From Tetrastigma voinierianum (taxonomy: Eukaryota > Streptophyta > Magnoliopsida > Vitales > Vitaceae), in contig JAEQBH010002856.1 of the NCBI GenBank assembly GCA_016808115.1, positions 1 to 64,000 of the forward strand: a stretch of 64,000 nt of DNA. The letters are read 5' to 3'. Below are positions 34,933 to 47,165 of the stretch, one piece after another. Below the pieces are notes generated by a model that was not told the DNA's origin, searched no databases, and saw only the letters and a list, made by a program, of their open reading frames with translations. The translations under genes were made by a program, and so were the position numbers. Numbering within the stretch: position 1 is the first letter of the stretch; the number at the start of each line of letters is the position of its first letter.

Positions 34933-35081
34933 TTCTTCCCCCCTTAAAAGAATTTCGTCTTGCAATTCACCCACACTTACATAATCATGCCTGGCGACAA
35001 TCTTAATCACCAGTAGTAGCCTAAGCGTACCTTGGTCATAAATAAGAAAGGATAACTAGTACACATTGTGTCCTCGCGTCT
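34933..35081 (-). pseudogene. Tekay-like polypurine tract and pol 3' end
   Basis: Minus strand: TTTAAGGGGGGAAGAA at 34948-34933 abuts the LTR and is the polypurine tract. Before it, a ACGAAATTCTTTTAAGGGG context is the usual end of Tekay pol (D-E-I-L-x-x-G-G-R-M-type tail). Cut at 35081 by insertion of element D. Confidence 0.6.
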
Positions 35082-35279
35082 TGATGAGTCTAAGAATATT
35101 GAAGGTTTTAATCCATTTTACGAGTATATTATGAGATAAATGTTGGTTGTTTGCAGAAAAGTGGATAATTTTCTCAATTTCATTTTGCAGAAAATACGTG
35201 AGATACTCAAATCTTAGCAAAATCGGAAGAAACGGTGTGACGCCAATTGGGGTCATGGCGAAAATTTAAATTCATGACG

Positions 35280-36280
35280 AGGAAGCTCAGATTTCGGCCG
35301 TTTCCAGTCCGCGACATCAACAAATTCGGCTTTGAAGGAATAATAGAAAACTTGAACAAGTAGAGTCGTGACTTGAAGAAGGAGGTTGCGACAAGCGAAA
35401 ACGTGGTCAATTCAAAAATAATCAAAAGGAAGAAATTCATGTCGCGACATCGCCCGATGTCGCGGCGCCAAGATATATGAATGATGCCGCCTTACCGCTC
35501 TGGTACAGCGAGGATCGTCTATAAGCCACAAGAAGGTCTTTGCAAAGAAAGAGGTTACAACTAGTTTTCAAATGCAATGGTCCATTTCATGTTGCGACAC
35601 AGCTATGATGTCGCGATAAAGCAGGGAAGATTCAAAGTGCAACCCAAAAATAGAGTTTGAAAGAAGGTCGCGACACCTGTAGTGAATAGAAGCACTTTGA
35701 ATGCGAACTGACCTTTTACAAATAAAGGATTAGAAATAATGTCGTGACCACTCATTAAGGTCGCAACCTGAAGAAGAGCTTAACAGAAGAAATTGAGGTT
35801 GCGACACCACCTTGAGGTCGCGACCTGGAAAATAGGTGGGAAGGAGGAAATTTGTTGCAACGTAGAGCTTAGGTTGCAACCGAGAAAAAAGAAATGGAAG
35901 AAGCAAAGAATTAAGGCATCACCGTGAGACGCGACATAAAATTAATGAGACATATGAGGCAAGAAGACCACCAACAAGATTAGACCAAGAAATCAAAGTC
36001 ACAACATGATCATCATACAAATGGAAAGTGGTCGCAACTAAAGCGATCGCCATGACTCAGGCGGAAGAGCGGAAAAGCGATGATGTATCGCGACATGGCG
36101 GTCGCGACATCAACAACGAAGAACAACTGGAGCAAGTGGTCGCGACCACAAGCGATGTGCGACCAGCGATCCAACGATTCTGAGACCAGCCAGTTTGCAA
36201 CAAAGAAGAATCACGGCCCGATCCACGGCAATCGAAATCCATGTCGCGACATCAACGAGATCGCGACGCCAGAAACGATG
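35280..36280. repeat. Palindrome array in U3 of element D 5' LTR
   Basis: Units include ATGTCGCGACATCG (35439), ATGTCGCGGCGC (35457), GTTGCGACA (35592), ATGTCGCGATAA (35610), ATCGCGACATGG (36085), GTCGCGACAT (36102) and ATGTCGCGACATC (36240). Decayed units show C-to-T and G-to-A changes at the CpGs. Confidence 0.75.
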
Positions 36281-36344
36281 AGCTAGAGCTTTTCTTTGGA
36301 GTTCCACGAATATTTTAGGGATTAGTCCCAAATTCTTTTTTAAG

Positions 36345-36353
36345 TATAAATAG
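36345..36353 (+). promoter_or_regulatory. TATA box of element D 5' LTR
   Basis: TATAAATAG about 75 bases downstream of the last palindrome. It matches the TATA box of LTR copy 2 in sequence and relative position. Confidence 0.65.
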
Positions 36354-37704
36354 ATAAAGCTTTAGAAAGTAAATTAGTTTTTAATCTTCCTACCAGAAAA
36401 GGGAGAAAGAGGAACTAAGTGTATATTTTAGAGTAGATTTTTATTTTACTGGTTTTGAATCTGCGAACTCTGCAGAGATGAGTGGAGCTGGATTTTTAGT
36501 TCTATTATTTTTCTCAAGTATTATTGCCTCAAAATTTATGAAATCTAGACAAATTTATGGAATTCATTTCTTCTCAGTTTTATTGCAATTACAGTGGTTG
36601 TGCGTGATCGGTGCTCCATTTCTTAGTCGCAATCGATGTCGAGGCCTTGTTTATCTTCGGATTTATTTACATTTAATTTACAATCTTTCCTGCAATTATG
36701 GAGAATTAATTTGGGTTCGGTTCTTACTTAATCGGTGTCGTTTTGAATGGATAAGTTCCCAATAGTAGTACCTAATACCAGTTGAGGGAATGTATCTTAC
36801 TCTGATATCCAGGATGCCCTCTGCGTGACACGAGCAGAGATTCTGAGCGAGCATTCTTTAGGCATATTTGAGCTACCATTAATGACTGAGCTCACGAGAG
36901 TTCATTTTGATAAATCCCATTCGCTCATAATTGAAGTTGGAAGTGTATTTCTGCAATATAAATAATAAGAGGATTCACCTTAATCAGATAAAGTTCTAAT
37001 CCCTGTGTTAGATTAGATCTAATCAAGGGAACGGAATAAACCCATAGATCTGAAGGTTGAGCTACCAATTAAGTGGTAGAAACTTTTCGAAAATCCTGAG
37101 AAGGAAAAGCAAAAGTTCTGCTGTCAATAGGAAATGGGTGTGAAGTATTGAGAAGAAAATACGGATCTTTGAAGAATTTGGAATCTGGTGGGTGGACGAT
37201 CTTGTCTTCGAAGCAAGGATATCTAATCAGTGAATATGGAATTCAACTTCCCCAAAAACTAGGAAATCTTGAACAATAGCAGATCCATACATAGAGCAGG
37301 CAATGGATTTTAGTCTTTGGAATTAAGCTGTTCCATTTATATTTCATTGATGGTTTCGTTTCTCACGATAAAAGCTGATTCAATCCATTTCTTTATATAC
37401 AATTTATTTTTATTCTATTTACTTTTGTTTTAGTTTAGTTTGAATATATTCAATAGTATAGGATTTTTAATTTTAGTTGTTTAGATAAAACTTTCATTAT
37501 GGGTTTTAAGTCCAAATAGTATGGAATTTTAGTAGTTAGGGTAGTTGATCTGTAATTCGCTATTAATCTACGTAGAGATGATGCACGGACTTACATTCGA
37601 TTTTCTTGCTTGTATGACTGTGCACTTGCGGTGTCATAGATTGAACCACTTTGTTTTAAATCATGAACATTAAAGAAGATTATTTTATCGAAGCAAAATT
37701 ATCA

Positions 37705-37815
37705 AGTAACATGGGTGCGAGAGAAGTGTAAGGCTCTACGTAGCTATGTTAATTTGAGGGTTTTAGTCTATATAGAAAAAGGCAAATAAGTTTTTATGGC
37801 GCCAGATTCTTGCAG
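37705..37815 (+). other. PBS doublet of element D
   Basis: A worn motif follows the LTR edge (AGTAACATGGGTGCGAG) and a second, clearer one (TATGGCGCCAGATTCTTGC) begins at about 37798, some 80 bases later. TGGCGCC is the invariant start of tRNA-Asp type PBS. The arrangement matches the other X elements. Confidence 0.55.
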
Positions 37816-37989
37816 GGTTGAAATAATTAATTAGATCAATGCGAAAAAAGGAAATGCTAGTGGGACATATGATAAGCGAAAGAACAAAAGTATTTCCAAA
37901 GCGTGGCTACATCGACCATAATCTTTAACAAGCCATGTTTAAGAAATATTTGTTTAGTTTGACTAATCACATTAAATTAGTGTGTTTTG

Positions 37990-39560
37990 ATTTGAAAACC
38001 TTTAATGAATAGGAAAGCAAGGATTACGACCTAATTCAACGAGACAGATTGGAGAGAACATTCGGGAGATTCTAGAAAGGCAAGAAGCGAGGAAAGCGTG
38101 GGCTGTGGCGGATGAGATACATGACGGGCGGTAGACGAGGCGACGAGGCTCCGTCGACACAATGGAAGATTTACGGGGCTATTGACCGAGGAAGAAGTAT
38201 TTGCAGTCGGGCGACCCTACGTGGATGCAAATAATTTCATTGCGGCGACCTTGATTACAATGGTTCGGCAACATTAGTTTCGCGGTCATCGACCGAAGAT
38301 CAAGCGAGCACTGGAAGATTTCTGAGGATGCTGGCGAAATCTGATGAAAGTTAGATGGTGTGAGACCCGGAGGTGATAAAGTTGCATCTCTTTATTTTTC
38401 TTTGAGAGATATACGCGGCCATGGTATGAGATCGTACATATGGATTCGGGATACTTGGGAAGAGTTGTTAGAAACCTACTTGGCGATTCTTTCCCCCGTC
38501 TCTCAACGAGAGAAGAAGAGAGATAATAGTATTCAACCAAAGGGGAAGATGAGAGCCTATATGTAGCAGGAAAGATTCAAGAGGTTAGCGAAGAAGTGCC
38601 CGATGCAGAATAGATTTGAAGACCGGATGGACATGGTGTATCTGTGGCGCAAATGATACATCTAGGGATATCGGTACTTCATGTTGTGGAGCATTCAAAC
38701 GAAGAAAAGTCTTTGAAGTTGGAGATGCGATGAAGACACAGCAAAATGCAATATGAAAGCTCAATACGAGAGTTTTCAGGGGAGCTGCTGAGGAGAAAGG
38801 GGTCATGGAGGTGAGCAAGATGTGACCATGAGTAAAGTTGGATTCCATAATGCATAGGATGAATGAACAGAGAGAAAGATGCACAACTCGTGAAATAGGA
38901 GCGGTGGAAACATGAGGAAGAGAATGTGATGTGCAATGAAGAAATTCTTATGGTCGGCGAGGAGGTTAAGTACGTGAGCGAGCCAAAGTTATCGTTTCAA
39001 AACTGAAATCCTAACCTGCCCACACACAACAATCCGGCGAAACCATGAGAATTTCTCATATAGTGGAGGGGCATTACAGAGCGGGCATGGGCGAATCCTC
39101 AACCGGGGATATCGCCGACCTGCGTGAGGTTCGGCGACATCGAGGAGGTGGCGCATAAATGAATATCAAGGTCGAGGAGGACTCAACCATTTGATGAACA
39201 AATCTTTAACGAGTTCATGGGGGACAACAGAGGCTATTACAATTCCATGAGCGAAACACTATCGACTTGGAAGCTTTCAAGTCGATACAGTAATTTTGGA
39301 AAATGCTAGTGCCACAGCTGAAAAAATTTTGAGACAAAAGTAGACGTAGCTGAATATGCAATCGAGCAAAGGGGTACATTTCCTAGTGACACTCGGAAGC
39401 ACCCAAAAGGCGCATGGCAATTCAATTAAGAAGTGGGAAGGATTTGAAGCGACAAGGGCTGAGAGGGGAGGCGGGGCGGAAAGAAAAGGCCCGAAGGAAG
39501 GAGAAGAGCACGGATTGAGCATTGAGAAAGAGAGTAATGACGAGAGAAAAAAGGAAGTAC
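37990..39560 (+). pseudogene. Element D gag (Athila/Tat type), decayed
   Basis: Readable pieces: VASLYFSLRDI (about 38378-38410), TWEELLETYLA (38452), VSQREKKRDN (38498), QERFKRLAKKCPMQ (about 38567-38608), and the RNHENFSYSGG linker at about 39039-39075. A lysine/glutamate-rich region with a KKWEGFEATRAERGG segment follows. Homologous to B gag and to the fragment at 455-1149. Heavily broken, and its sequence contains many CpG-rich short insertions relative to B, which is unusual for old methylated DNA. Confidence 0.75.
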
Positions 39561-40591
39561 CCGACGCCACCTTCAGTGCCACATTTCCGCAAGAACTGCA
39601 AAGTCAAGAAGAGAAGAAGCGGTTTTCTAAATTCTTGGACATTTTCAAGAAAGATAAATAAATATCCATTTAGTAGAGGTAATCAGCCAAATGCCTCTTT
39701 AGCACAAAATTTACGGAGATCTTGACGAAAAAGGAAGATAGGCGAGGAGGATAAATAAAATTTATTTGCTACTTGTAGTGCCATTATCTGGAAAAGCTCC
39801 CGACAAAGATGAAGGATACGGCGGTTCGCATTCCACTATTCCATAGGGTATGGTCAGCTTTATGTGATTACGGCGCTAGTATAAATTTGATGCCTCATCG
39901 GTTGTGCGAGAAGACTTAATTTGGGGGAACTTACCCAATAATAGATATTCAGATCGTTTGATAGATCAATGCGCACAACGGAAGGCATTCTTGAAGATCT
40001 TGTCAAGGTTAGGAAATTCATCTTCCTAGTGGATTTTGTTATCAAGCGAGATGGAGGAAGATACCTAGGTCTATTTGTTGGTAGGAAGACCTTTCTTATA
40101 GCTAGTACATAATCGTGTCTGAAGGGTGGTAGCCTTTCGGGACAGAATGACGGTGCGTTTTAATATTAATAAGTGCGGAACATCGTGTAGATGAAGGCAG
40201 TTGTATGGCTGTAGGAAATATAGCCTTCTAAATACTGTGTTGAATTGAATTACGATTGTATCCTTCAACACTCTATAAAATGAGTGAGATAAGATTTTCA
40301 GTATCTTAGGGATTCTTGATTGCAAATCTTGTAACAATTTGTTTAACAAGGAAATAATCTGAGTATAAGTAAGCGTTCAAGAGATGAAGTATCTGGCGAA
40401 AGCAGTGACTGTGGCGAGCTAGTGCAAAAGGTTAACATTGAAGAATTGCCTAGTCATTTTAAAATATGAGTTTTAGAACCAGAGAGAAAGAACGGTTATC
40501 ATATGTTTGCATTAGTGAAGGTGAAGCAGTTTACATTAATTACGAGAAAATCTGAGGAGGCAATTTAGCGGGTGATTGAGGATCTGAAGGT
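39561..40591 (+). pseudogene. Element D protease and linker to RT, decayed
   Basis: The lead-in FPQELQSQEEKKRFSKFLDI (about 39585-39645) with FKKDK is followed by a clear retropepsin block ALCDYGASINLMPHRLCEKT (39850-39910), with D-Y-G-A-S at the active site, then the DLVKVRKFIFLVDFV segment at 39997-40045. The linker ELPSHFK (40442) and EEAI-RVIEDLK (40555-40590) lead toward RT. The sequence then stops abruptly because element C is inserted at 40592. RT resumes at about 47166, with roughly 115 bases of D missing compared with B. Confidence 0.78.
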
Positions 40592-42025
40592 TGATTAACT
40601 GCCCACGGTAGAATTGTCAAGATTAACAAATTTATATCCTAAGTTCCTCTCTTGCTGTGAGTCAAAGCTCTGCCCAGTATAATGATCTAGGTCGAACACG
40701 GGGATGGGTTTTCTTAGTAAAATGAAGTGCATTGAGTTGAAATAAGTGTTTCTCAGTTTTGGTTTGTTCAAAACGATCAGGGTGGATGGTTATATTTTTA
40801 CTATAAATTAAAGGAAAATTTAGAAAAGACTCTTAAAGTCTTGAGTCCTTTGGATTAGGATTGCTAGGTGTATTCATGTCCTCGGGTTTGTTTCTCATTG
40901 GGTGTGACCTGTAGTCAACCCAAACCGGATGATTTGGCAACGCAAAACCCTAAACCTATGATCATTCAGTCTATGAGTGATATGGCCTCGAAAGAAAGAG
41001 GCAACCTCGGCAACTATTGAGAACAACTAAAGTTGATGGCAGAGTGGATCTAAGATTAAGCAACCTTTGTAACCACAAAGCTTTGCCAAATACACATTGG
41101 CGAAATTTGGATAGAAAGTTTCAACCTAGGGTGAGATGCGAGGGCTTACAGTCTCTAAATGCAGTGTGATAAATGAGAGGAATAGAGCTTACCTCAAGCC
41201 TCACCGTATCTCTTCAAGAAGGGGAGCTGTGAAGCCTGCATAGTTTAATGTCCACCAAGGTCTGTTTAGTTTACCAGAAAATGAAGAAAATGAAAGAAAA
41301 TGAAGAGAATAAGAGAAGCGGAGAAGCTGGAAAATAAAATTATTATGCTTGAAAGATTGATTGATTCTGATTTATTTAATCCACGAGAGGCTTATGGCAC
41401 CCACAAAATGTGAAATACCAAAATAACCAATATAATAAGATTGCATAGGACAAAATGTCGAGGAATTATACAAAGCGGGGGTCGTTTGGATCAAAATGGA
41501 AGGCGATGATTTGTGTAGCATTGAATTTACGCTATCATGAGAAAATTAATTAAGCTATCTGGTAATTTTATTCTGTTGTGAAATTTATTATCATGGCGAA
41601 AACTGTCCTCGCAGAATTTCGTGAGGTTGCAGGTGGCTATGGATTAAGAACACACAAACCTTGCGAAATTTTCGCTGTATAGAAAATCTGTACTCCCTGC
41701 GTTGCCTCCCACGCATCCCAGTTCAGCCTCCATTTCTTGATTTCCACTTGACATTTCTTCAACTCATTTCGATGCAATCTCGAGGATTCATACGAACTTG
41801 GCATATGGCTTTGAACTTCGGCTTGGATTCATCGTGTTCGGCTTTGTCCTCGGCCGGTCCCGAAGATGGAGAAGTGTTTGGCACGCAAAACTACGAAAAC
41901 ACAAAATGCTTTTAGTAACGCAATAGGGACATATGTACAGTTGGGTTATTTGGAATGATTAGTACCTAAAAAGTGCCTAAAACTACGATGAATAGGCCTC
42001 GAAGAGCACTTTTAAGCACTATCCA
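40592..42025 (-). repeat. 3' LTR of element C (A family)
   Basis: Minus-strand start TGGATAGTGCTTAAAAGTGC at 42025 and end GGCAGTTAATCA at 40592. GCGAAA/TTTCGC units lie at about 41500-41680. The TCGAACACGGGGATGGGTTTT block (40692) is shared with 46112. Confidence 0.75.
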
Positions 42026-43600
42026 CCCAACCTACATTTGCTAGTCATAGCAATGAAGCACAAACCGAAAGGAGAACATGCGGATGTGTGCAAAAGTATG
42101 TATGTTCGAAAAGTGTAGGTATAGGTAATGCTCTGGCTTGATGTCAAAGTTAGAGCGCTGCATTAATCGGTTTGAGAGCGCATGCCATATAGATCAATTG
42201 AAGGTGTGTTTGCTGAGAATCAACTGAAGCTTCCAGCTGAGTGCTAAGCAGTGTATAGAGAACGATTTGTGACAGCTAACTAAACACTTCTTTACTGACC
42301 CGACTACTACTAAAGTAAATGTAGTATACCGGATCATTGATGACCTTGGCTGGGTTTAGGGCATCGAAGCGAAAGGATCTCTCGACCACAGGCCTCTACG
42401 AGCTTACTTGGGACTGCGAATGATTTTGAATTTGACACCTCGACTCACTCATCCACCCATCCACCCATGCCGGCGAGCACTAAATCGGTGGCTCCCGACC
42501 GAGTTAGTTCGGGGCACACGGGCTTTAAGGCTTTATATATACCCTGGACCTGCAGTGCTGGGTTTTGGGGCAGCGTAAACTTTATGAAACTCTTTTCTTT
42601 TCACCTTTTTCTTTGAGACATATTTGAGTCTTATTTTATGAGAACCGCAACCTAATACAGGTGATACCTAAATAAAATAGTTTCTTGCTAAGTAAAAGGG
42701 TCAGCTCTTTAGCCTATTAATGGCCGATGTGCCTTGTGTGTGGCTAGCTCTCGGTGAAAGAGAAGAGGCGAACCGAGGGGACCTCGGCGACGACCAATTA
42801 GATAGAGTATGGAACTAAGCTAACAAAACACGATAACATGCAATGCTCCAATTTTCAACTTTTTGAAGAACAAAACACAAAAATATGAGGGCAAATAGTT
42901 TACAAAGTGCAGGAAAGAGAATAACAGCTGTACTTATATTTCTATCATTATATTACAATTACAGGCTTTTTCAAAAGAAAGCGTGTGGTACCTCCAATAG
43001 AAGATGGCAGACGGTTTGAACCCGGGAGAGATGGCATGGTTGAATAGTGCTTTGCCTTTGCTTTGCAATACAGGAAAATAGAATTCTCCATACATGCTCT
43101 GCAACATTTCAAAAATTGTGATAAGATAAGCTTATAAATGCGAAAATATTTGAAAAGAAAATAAATTAAAAATGTGGCGTCACTCAAAGCCCAGTGTAGA
43201 CTTAAAATAATATAGTAAGAGTTTCAATAGAGTTTGGAGTAGTCTCGAGGTTCTTGGGAACCACTCCCAATTGTGTAGCCATTGGATCTAAAGGAGGGTC
43301 CCGGGAGGGAGGAAGCCTCCCGCGTGATGATATCATCTTTGCGGTGCCTTCAGCCTCTGACTCACTGTTTAGACAATCACGGTCTCTGGTGGCGTGCGAC
43401 AGAAACTGTTGGGAGAATGGTGGATTCTTCATTAAGCGCTTCATTGTTCTCATCATTCTTCCCGCACTTTGTTTGTTAGTATCATGCCTTCGCAGTGTGC
43501 CTCGATGACTTATCAGTTGCTCCCTCATCCCTCGGTGGTTTTGTATTACTCAGTGATGTTGAGCTCAGTCAATCTGTTGCCAAATGTGAAATTTGCATGA
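42026..43600 (-). other. Element C 3' internal region
   Basis: Largely non-coding. 42330-42560 corresponds in order to 54830-55080 of element E (GGCATCGAAGCGAAAGGATC, the CATCCACCCATCC block and the TATATACCC block). A 108-residue minus frame at 43202-43528 lies between this and the protease remnant; I do not recognise it. Confidence 0.55.
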
Positions 43601-43619
43601 CTGTCCAGAACAATTGATA

Positions 43620-43930
43620 ATGGCATTTGATGTGGCGGAATGGCCTTCCCAATGGGCACTTGATTAGCGTGCTCCACCTTACAGGGCCACGTACTTAGAA
43701 ACCACGAAATCCACCGGATAGTAGAACTTATCTACTTTTACCAACACATCCTCCGCTATCCCTTTTGACATTTCGACGATCCAGCTGCAGATAGAATTGA
43801 TGTTAGGTTGGTTTATTTCATACGAACTATTTGCCTATGCAGTATGGCGGTAGGTTGTTTGCAGCACCAAAGTCTAACGGTGCTTTGTCAATGCGAGGTT
43901 CTCCAATGTTAACTGAGATAGCTAGGGTCC
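43620..43930 (-). pseudogene. Element C protease remnant
   Basis: Minus-strand reading gives a GIAEDVLVKVDKFYYPVDFV segment (about 43755-43700), the second half of an Athila-type protease, equivalent to 59095-59040 in element E. The active-site half is worn (around 43880-43820). Confidence 0.6.
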
Positions 43931-43989
43931 TAGGTCCTTGTATTTCCACCATTGTCTTGCATTGGATGATGGAGCTAACTTATTAGATT

Positions 43990-45816
43990 AAGAATGCCTT
44001 TTTGTGAATACCCGGCCTTTTAGTTGTAAAGATCTTTCCAAAACTTGCATAAGCGGGGACATTGATGATAACTCCAAAGGGGTATGTTGACCTTCACCTG
44101 CCTTCGGACTTCTAGGATGCACTTTCTTTGGGATGCCTTCTTCTGCGCTTCTTAGGCAGGGAAATGGAGGTGGCATCACGGTGCTTGATGAGTCCTCCTT
44201 CCAAAGAAAATGTGTTATGGCTCCAATTCTTCCTTTTTTGGTTTCTCCGCAGTTTGGGCATTGACTAATCAACCTCTTTTCCACTTTGTGCAGGTAATAG
44301 CGGCTTTGACTTTGTTTGTTTGGGAAGGATTCAACTGGAATACTTTCAGTTCAGGACTCCCCTTGGTTGGCGTGGTGAGGAACCTCACACCTCTTGCTCT
44401 TGATTGCATTCTTGTTATGAATTCTTACCACAAAGTTATCAATTCTTCGGTTAAAGATTGCCTCCGCCCATCTATTCTCTCATACCATTCAAAGAACTCT
44501 CTGTTTCGTTTTTTGTTCAATGAGCGTGGTACACTTTTTGCTCCTCCACAAAAGTTCCCACCTTGCTCAAATTCCGTGGCTTGCTCAGCAGGAGAGGAGG
44601 TGGGTCTTTGTCTTTGTGAAGTGGTGGTTGAATCTTCTTCTTTTGCTGCTCACGGGGTACATATACGGGAAGTTGGGTTTCTAGGAAGGTTAGGGTGACT
44701 CCTCCCGGTTGGGGTTATAGGTGTTGCATATGGAGCATTTGTTTGCGACTTGTTTGGCCCTGTGCATCACTCATAATGGGAGTTTGGACATGGTTCTCTG
44801 GGTGATCGAGTGGGCGCGGTTAAATGGAGTTTTGACACATTGCATGCCTTTCGATCGCTACGCACCTCATGGACCTTTTCTTTCTAATTCCTCAATGCTA
44901 GCCAAGGTAGATTCCTTGGCTTTCAGCTCCATATCTTCGGAGAGGAGCATACATGCCTTCTCTTTGGTTCAACAGTGACTTGAATGCATGCGCTTCTCTT
45001 AGGTTTTAGCTCATCCGACCCTTGGAGCCTCGGCCACATAGTGAGAGATCCGTTGCCTCGTCGGGATTTTTACTCAAGAAATCTCCTCCACACATAGTTT
45101 CCAATAATTGTTTCATGGAAGGGGACATTCCATCATAAAAATGGTTCACCAGCATCCATGTATCAAACCCATGGTGTGGGCATGCACTGATAGTCTCCAT
45201 AAATCTATCCCGGCCAGTGAGACCTCTCTGCCGTCATGAAGTGCAAATGTGTAAATTTGCCTCTTCAAGTTGTTTGTCTTGTGAGCCTTGAAGAATTTTT
45301 AGAAACTCTACCTCACGGCTCTCCCCAATTCCTTATGGTTCTTGGCCTTAATGCATTTAGCTAAAATTTTGCCTTGTCCTTTAGGGTCAGTGGAAAGGCT
45401 TTTAGCTTTAGTAGCTCCATGTCGATGGCACCCTCTTTGAAAGTGGTGCATACTTCCTCAAAATCCCTAATATGATTATAAGGGTTTTCATTCTCCATGC
45501 CATGGAATGTTGGGAGTAGAGGCACCAAGTAAGGCTTCACTGCCACCTCCTCAGCAGGGGGAATTATGCATGAGGGTGCACTCACCCTGGGTGGGTGTAT
45601 GATCCCTCGTGGATCGATCATGCGTGGAGCTCCTAGGCACTGCGGCTTTGTTGTTCTCGTGTGGAGGATCCATTTTGAGCAACTGTGAGGATCAATTTTG
45701 ACCACAATTCTGTGCGTGATCACCCTCTCAAGCCTACACACGGTGTTTCTATCCCCTTTGCATAAGCGCTCACACATTTCACGATCAACAAGAAATGCTA
45801 AAAACAAAACTAACAA
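43990..45816 (-). pseudogene. Element C gag, decayed
   Basis: The frame ending at 45361 carries PSCIIPPAEEVAVKPYLVPL, then LLPTFHGMENENPYNHIRDF and a FKEGAIDMELLKLKAFPLTL segment, the N-terminal capsid motifs of this family. The next piece (45200-45006) reads CPHHGFDTWMLVNHFYDGMS followed by MKQLLETMCGGDFLSKNPDE. The C-terminal part (44284-43988) has MEKRLISQCPNCG and a proline-rich tail. It matches element E gag block by block. Frameshifts separate the pieces. The long plus-strand frame at 44210-44698 is the antisense of this gag, not a gene. Confidence 0.82.
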
Positions 45817-45989
45817 AAGGGTTAAGGTTAGCTAAAATTAAAGCAAAGAAAAAGCCCAGATATCTTGGAAAATTTAAATCCTGTAGTGAGCTGCAAGTGA
45901 AAAAATTGATAAAATCAAAGGGAATGAGATTTGCAAAACTTGTGATATGAATCACAAGTTCAGCGACTTCTTTTCTCCTTTAGGGCATC

Positions 45990-46012
45990 GTCCCAGAACT
46001 TAGCGGCACCAT
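45990..46012 (-). other. Worn PBS of element C
   Basis: Minus strand reads TGGTGCCGCTAAGTTCTGGGA two bases inside the LTR, a decayed version of the tRNA-Asp complement seen intact at 61352-61369. Confidence 0.5.
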
Positions 46013-46013
46013 T

Positions 46014-47165
46014 TGATTGCTTGCCCACGATAGGGTGATGGATCAACAAAATTTATATCTAGTTCCTCATGCTCTTGGATTTGTCAAACTCTTATGATAT
46101 AGCGGTGTAAGTCGAACACGGGGATGGGTTTTCTTCGTGAAATGAAGTGCGAGATGAGTTGAAGAATTAATATTTCTCTTTGGATTTTGGGTTTTGTTCA
46201 AAACAGTTAGTTTGGATGGTTTGTAAGCGCATATAAATTAAAAGGAAAAGAATTTAGAAAAAGACTCAACGCCAGAATGTGGTCCTTTGGATTGGATTTT
46301 TAAGGTGTATTCATGCCCTCGGGTTTGTTTCCTCGCGTTGGGGATAATGACCTATAGTCATTTCCCAAACCGGACCTTGATTTGGCACTAAAACCTAAAC
46401 CCTAAATTACTCCCTCATGAAATATGGTATTTAGTGAGCATTCAAGTCCCTAACAGTGTGTATATGGCCTCAATGCAACTAGTAGGAGACAACTAAGTGG
46501 ATGACAGTGGATCTAAGATTAAGCAACCACTGTAACCACAAAGCTTGCCAAATACTCATTGGCGAAATTTGGATCTGAGAGTTTCAACTTTAGGGTGAGA
46601 TGCAGGGAGCTTAAATGCTCATAAATGCAGTGTGATAAATGAGAGGGCATGAAACTTACCTCCAAACCTCCACCAGTGACCCTCATCTTCAAGGAAAGGG
46701 GGCTTTAGCCAAGCATACCTTGGTTTGTCATCACGAGAATGCGTTTAGTTCTTGAGAAAATGAAAGAAAATGAAAGAGAATCAGAAATGGGAGGCGGAAA
46801 ACAAAAACATTTATGGCAGAAAGATTGATTGATTCCCGATTTGATACAATGCGAGGCTTATAGCCTTACAAAATGTGTGAAATACCAAAATAACCAATAT
46901 AATAGATTACGTGAGGACAAATCAGAATTATACAAAATGAGATCGTTTGGATCAAATGAGAGAAGCGACCAGACAGCTATGCATAGTGAATTTCGCTATC
47001 ATAGTAGAGATTGTATCTCATAGAAAATGCGAGGCGTAGAAAATTGAGTACCTACATCTTGTGATCAATTACCATTTATCATGCATGGCTTGTGTCATGA
47101 GATTTCGAGGGATTGTAGAATTTTCACTATGGTGCAAAATTTTAATCCTTAAAATTTTCGCTATG
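46014..47165 (-). repeat. 5' LTR of element C (A family), outer end missing
   Basis: Ends (minus) near GGGCAAGCAATCA at 46014 and runs to about 47165, where RT sequence of element D begins; roughly 280 bases of the LTR start are missing compared with the 3' LTR. GCGAAA-type units are at 46970-47160. Confidence 0.7.

Larger units (their letters stand above)
35082..37704 (+). repeat. X-family LTR, 5' LTR of element D
   Basis: A 2.62 kb LTR starting TGATGAGTCTAAGAATATTG and ending near AAATTATCA. Order: AT-rich leader, palindrome array (about 35280-36280), TATAAATAG at 36345-36353, then R/U5 with GATCTAATCAAGGGAACGG (37015) and GTGCACTTGCGGTGTCAT (37621). It is followed by PBS-like motifs and gag in the same orientation, so it is the 5' LTR of D. 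Its left edge cuts the Tekay 3' region. Confidence 0.8.
40592..47165 (-). mobile_element. Element C: A-family retrotransposon lacking pol, inserted in element D
   Basis: Minus-strand element: 3' LTR 40592-42025, 3' region 42026-43600, protease 43620-43930, gag 43990-45816, PBS about 45990-46012 and 5' LTR 46014 to about 47165. The internal region is about 4.0 kb against 7.0 kb in element E; RT, RNase H and integrase are missing. Element D reading frames flank it (linker to RT on the left, RT on the right). The 5' LTR lacks its outer end, apparently lost together with about 115 bases of D, so no TSD can be read. Confidence 0.78.

Noticed and set aside
43202..43528. 108-residue minus-strand ORF in element C as a possible env-like gene
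   Set aside because: No membrane segment or signal peptide, not preserved at the equivalent place in element E, and overlapped by other frames of similar length.
44210..44698. 162-residue plus-strand ORF, one of the longest in the window
   Set aside because: It is antisense to element C gag (43990-45816, minus), whose motifs are clear; no plant protein family features in the plus frame.
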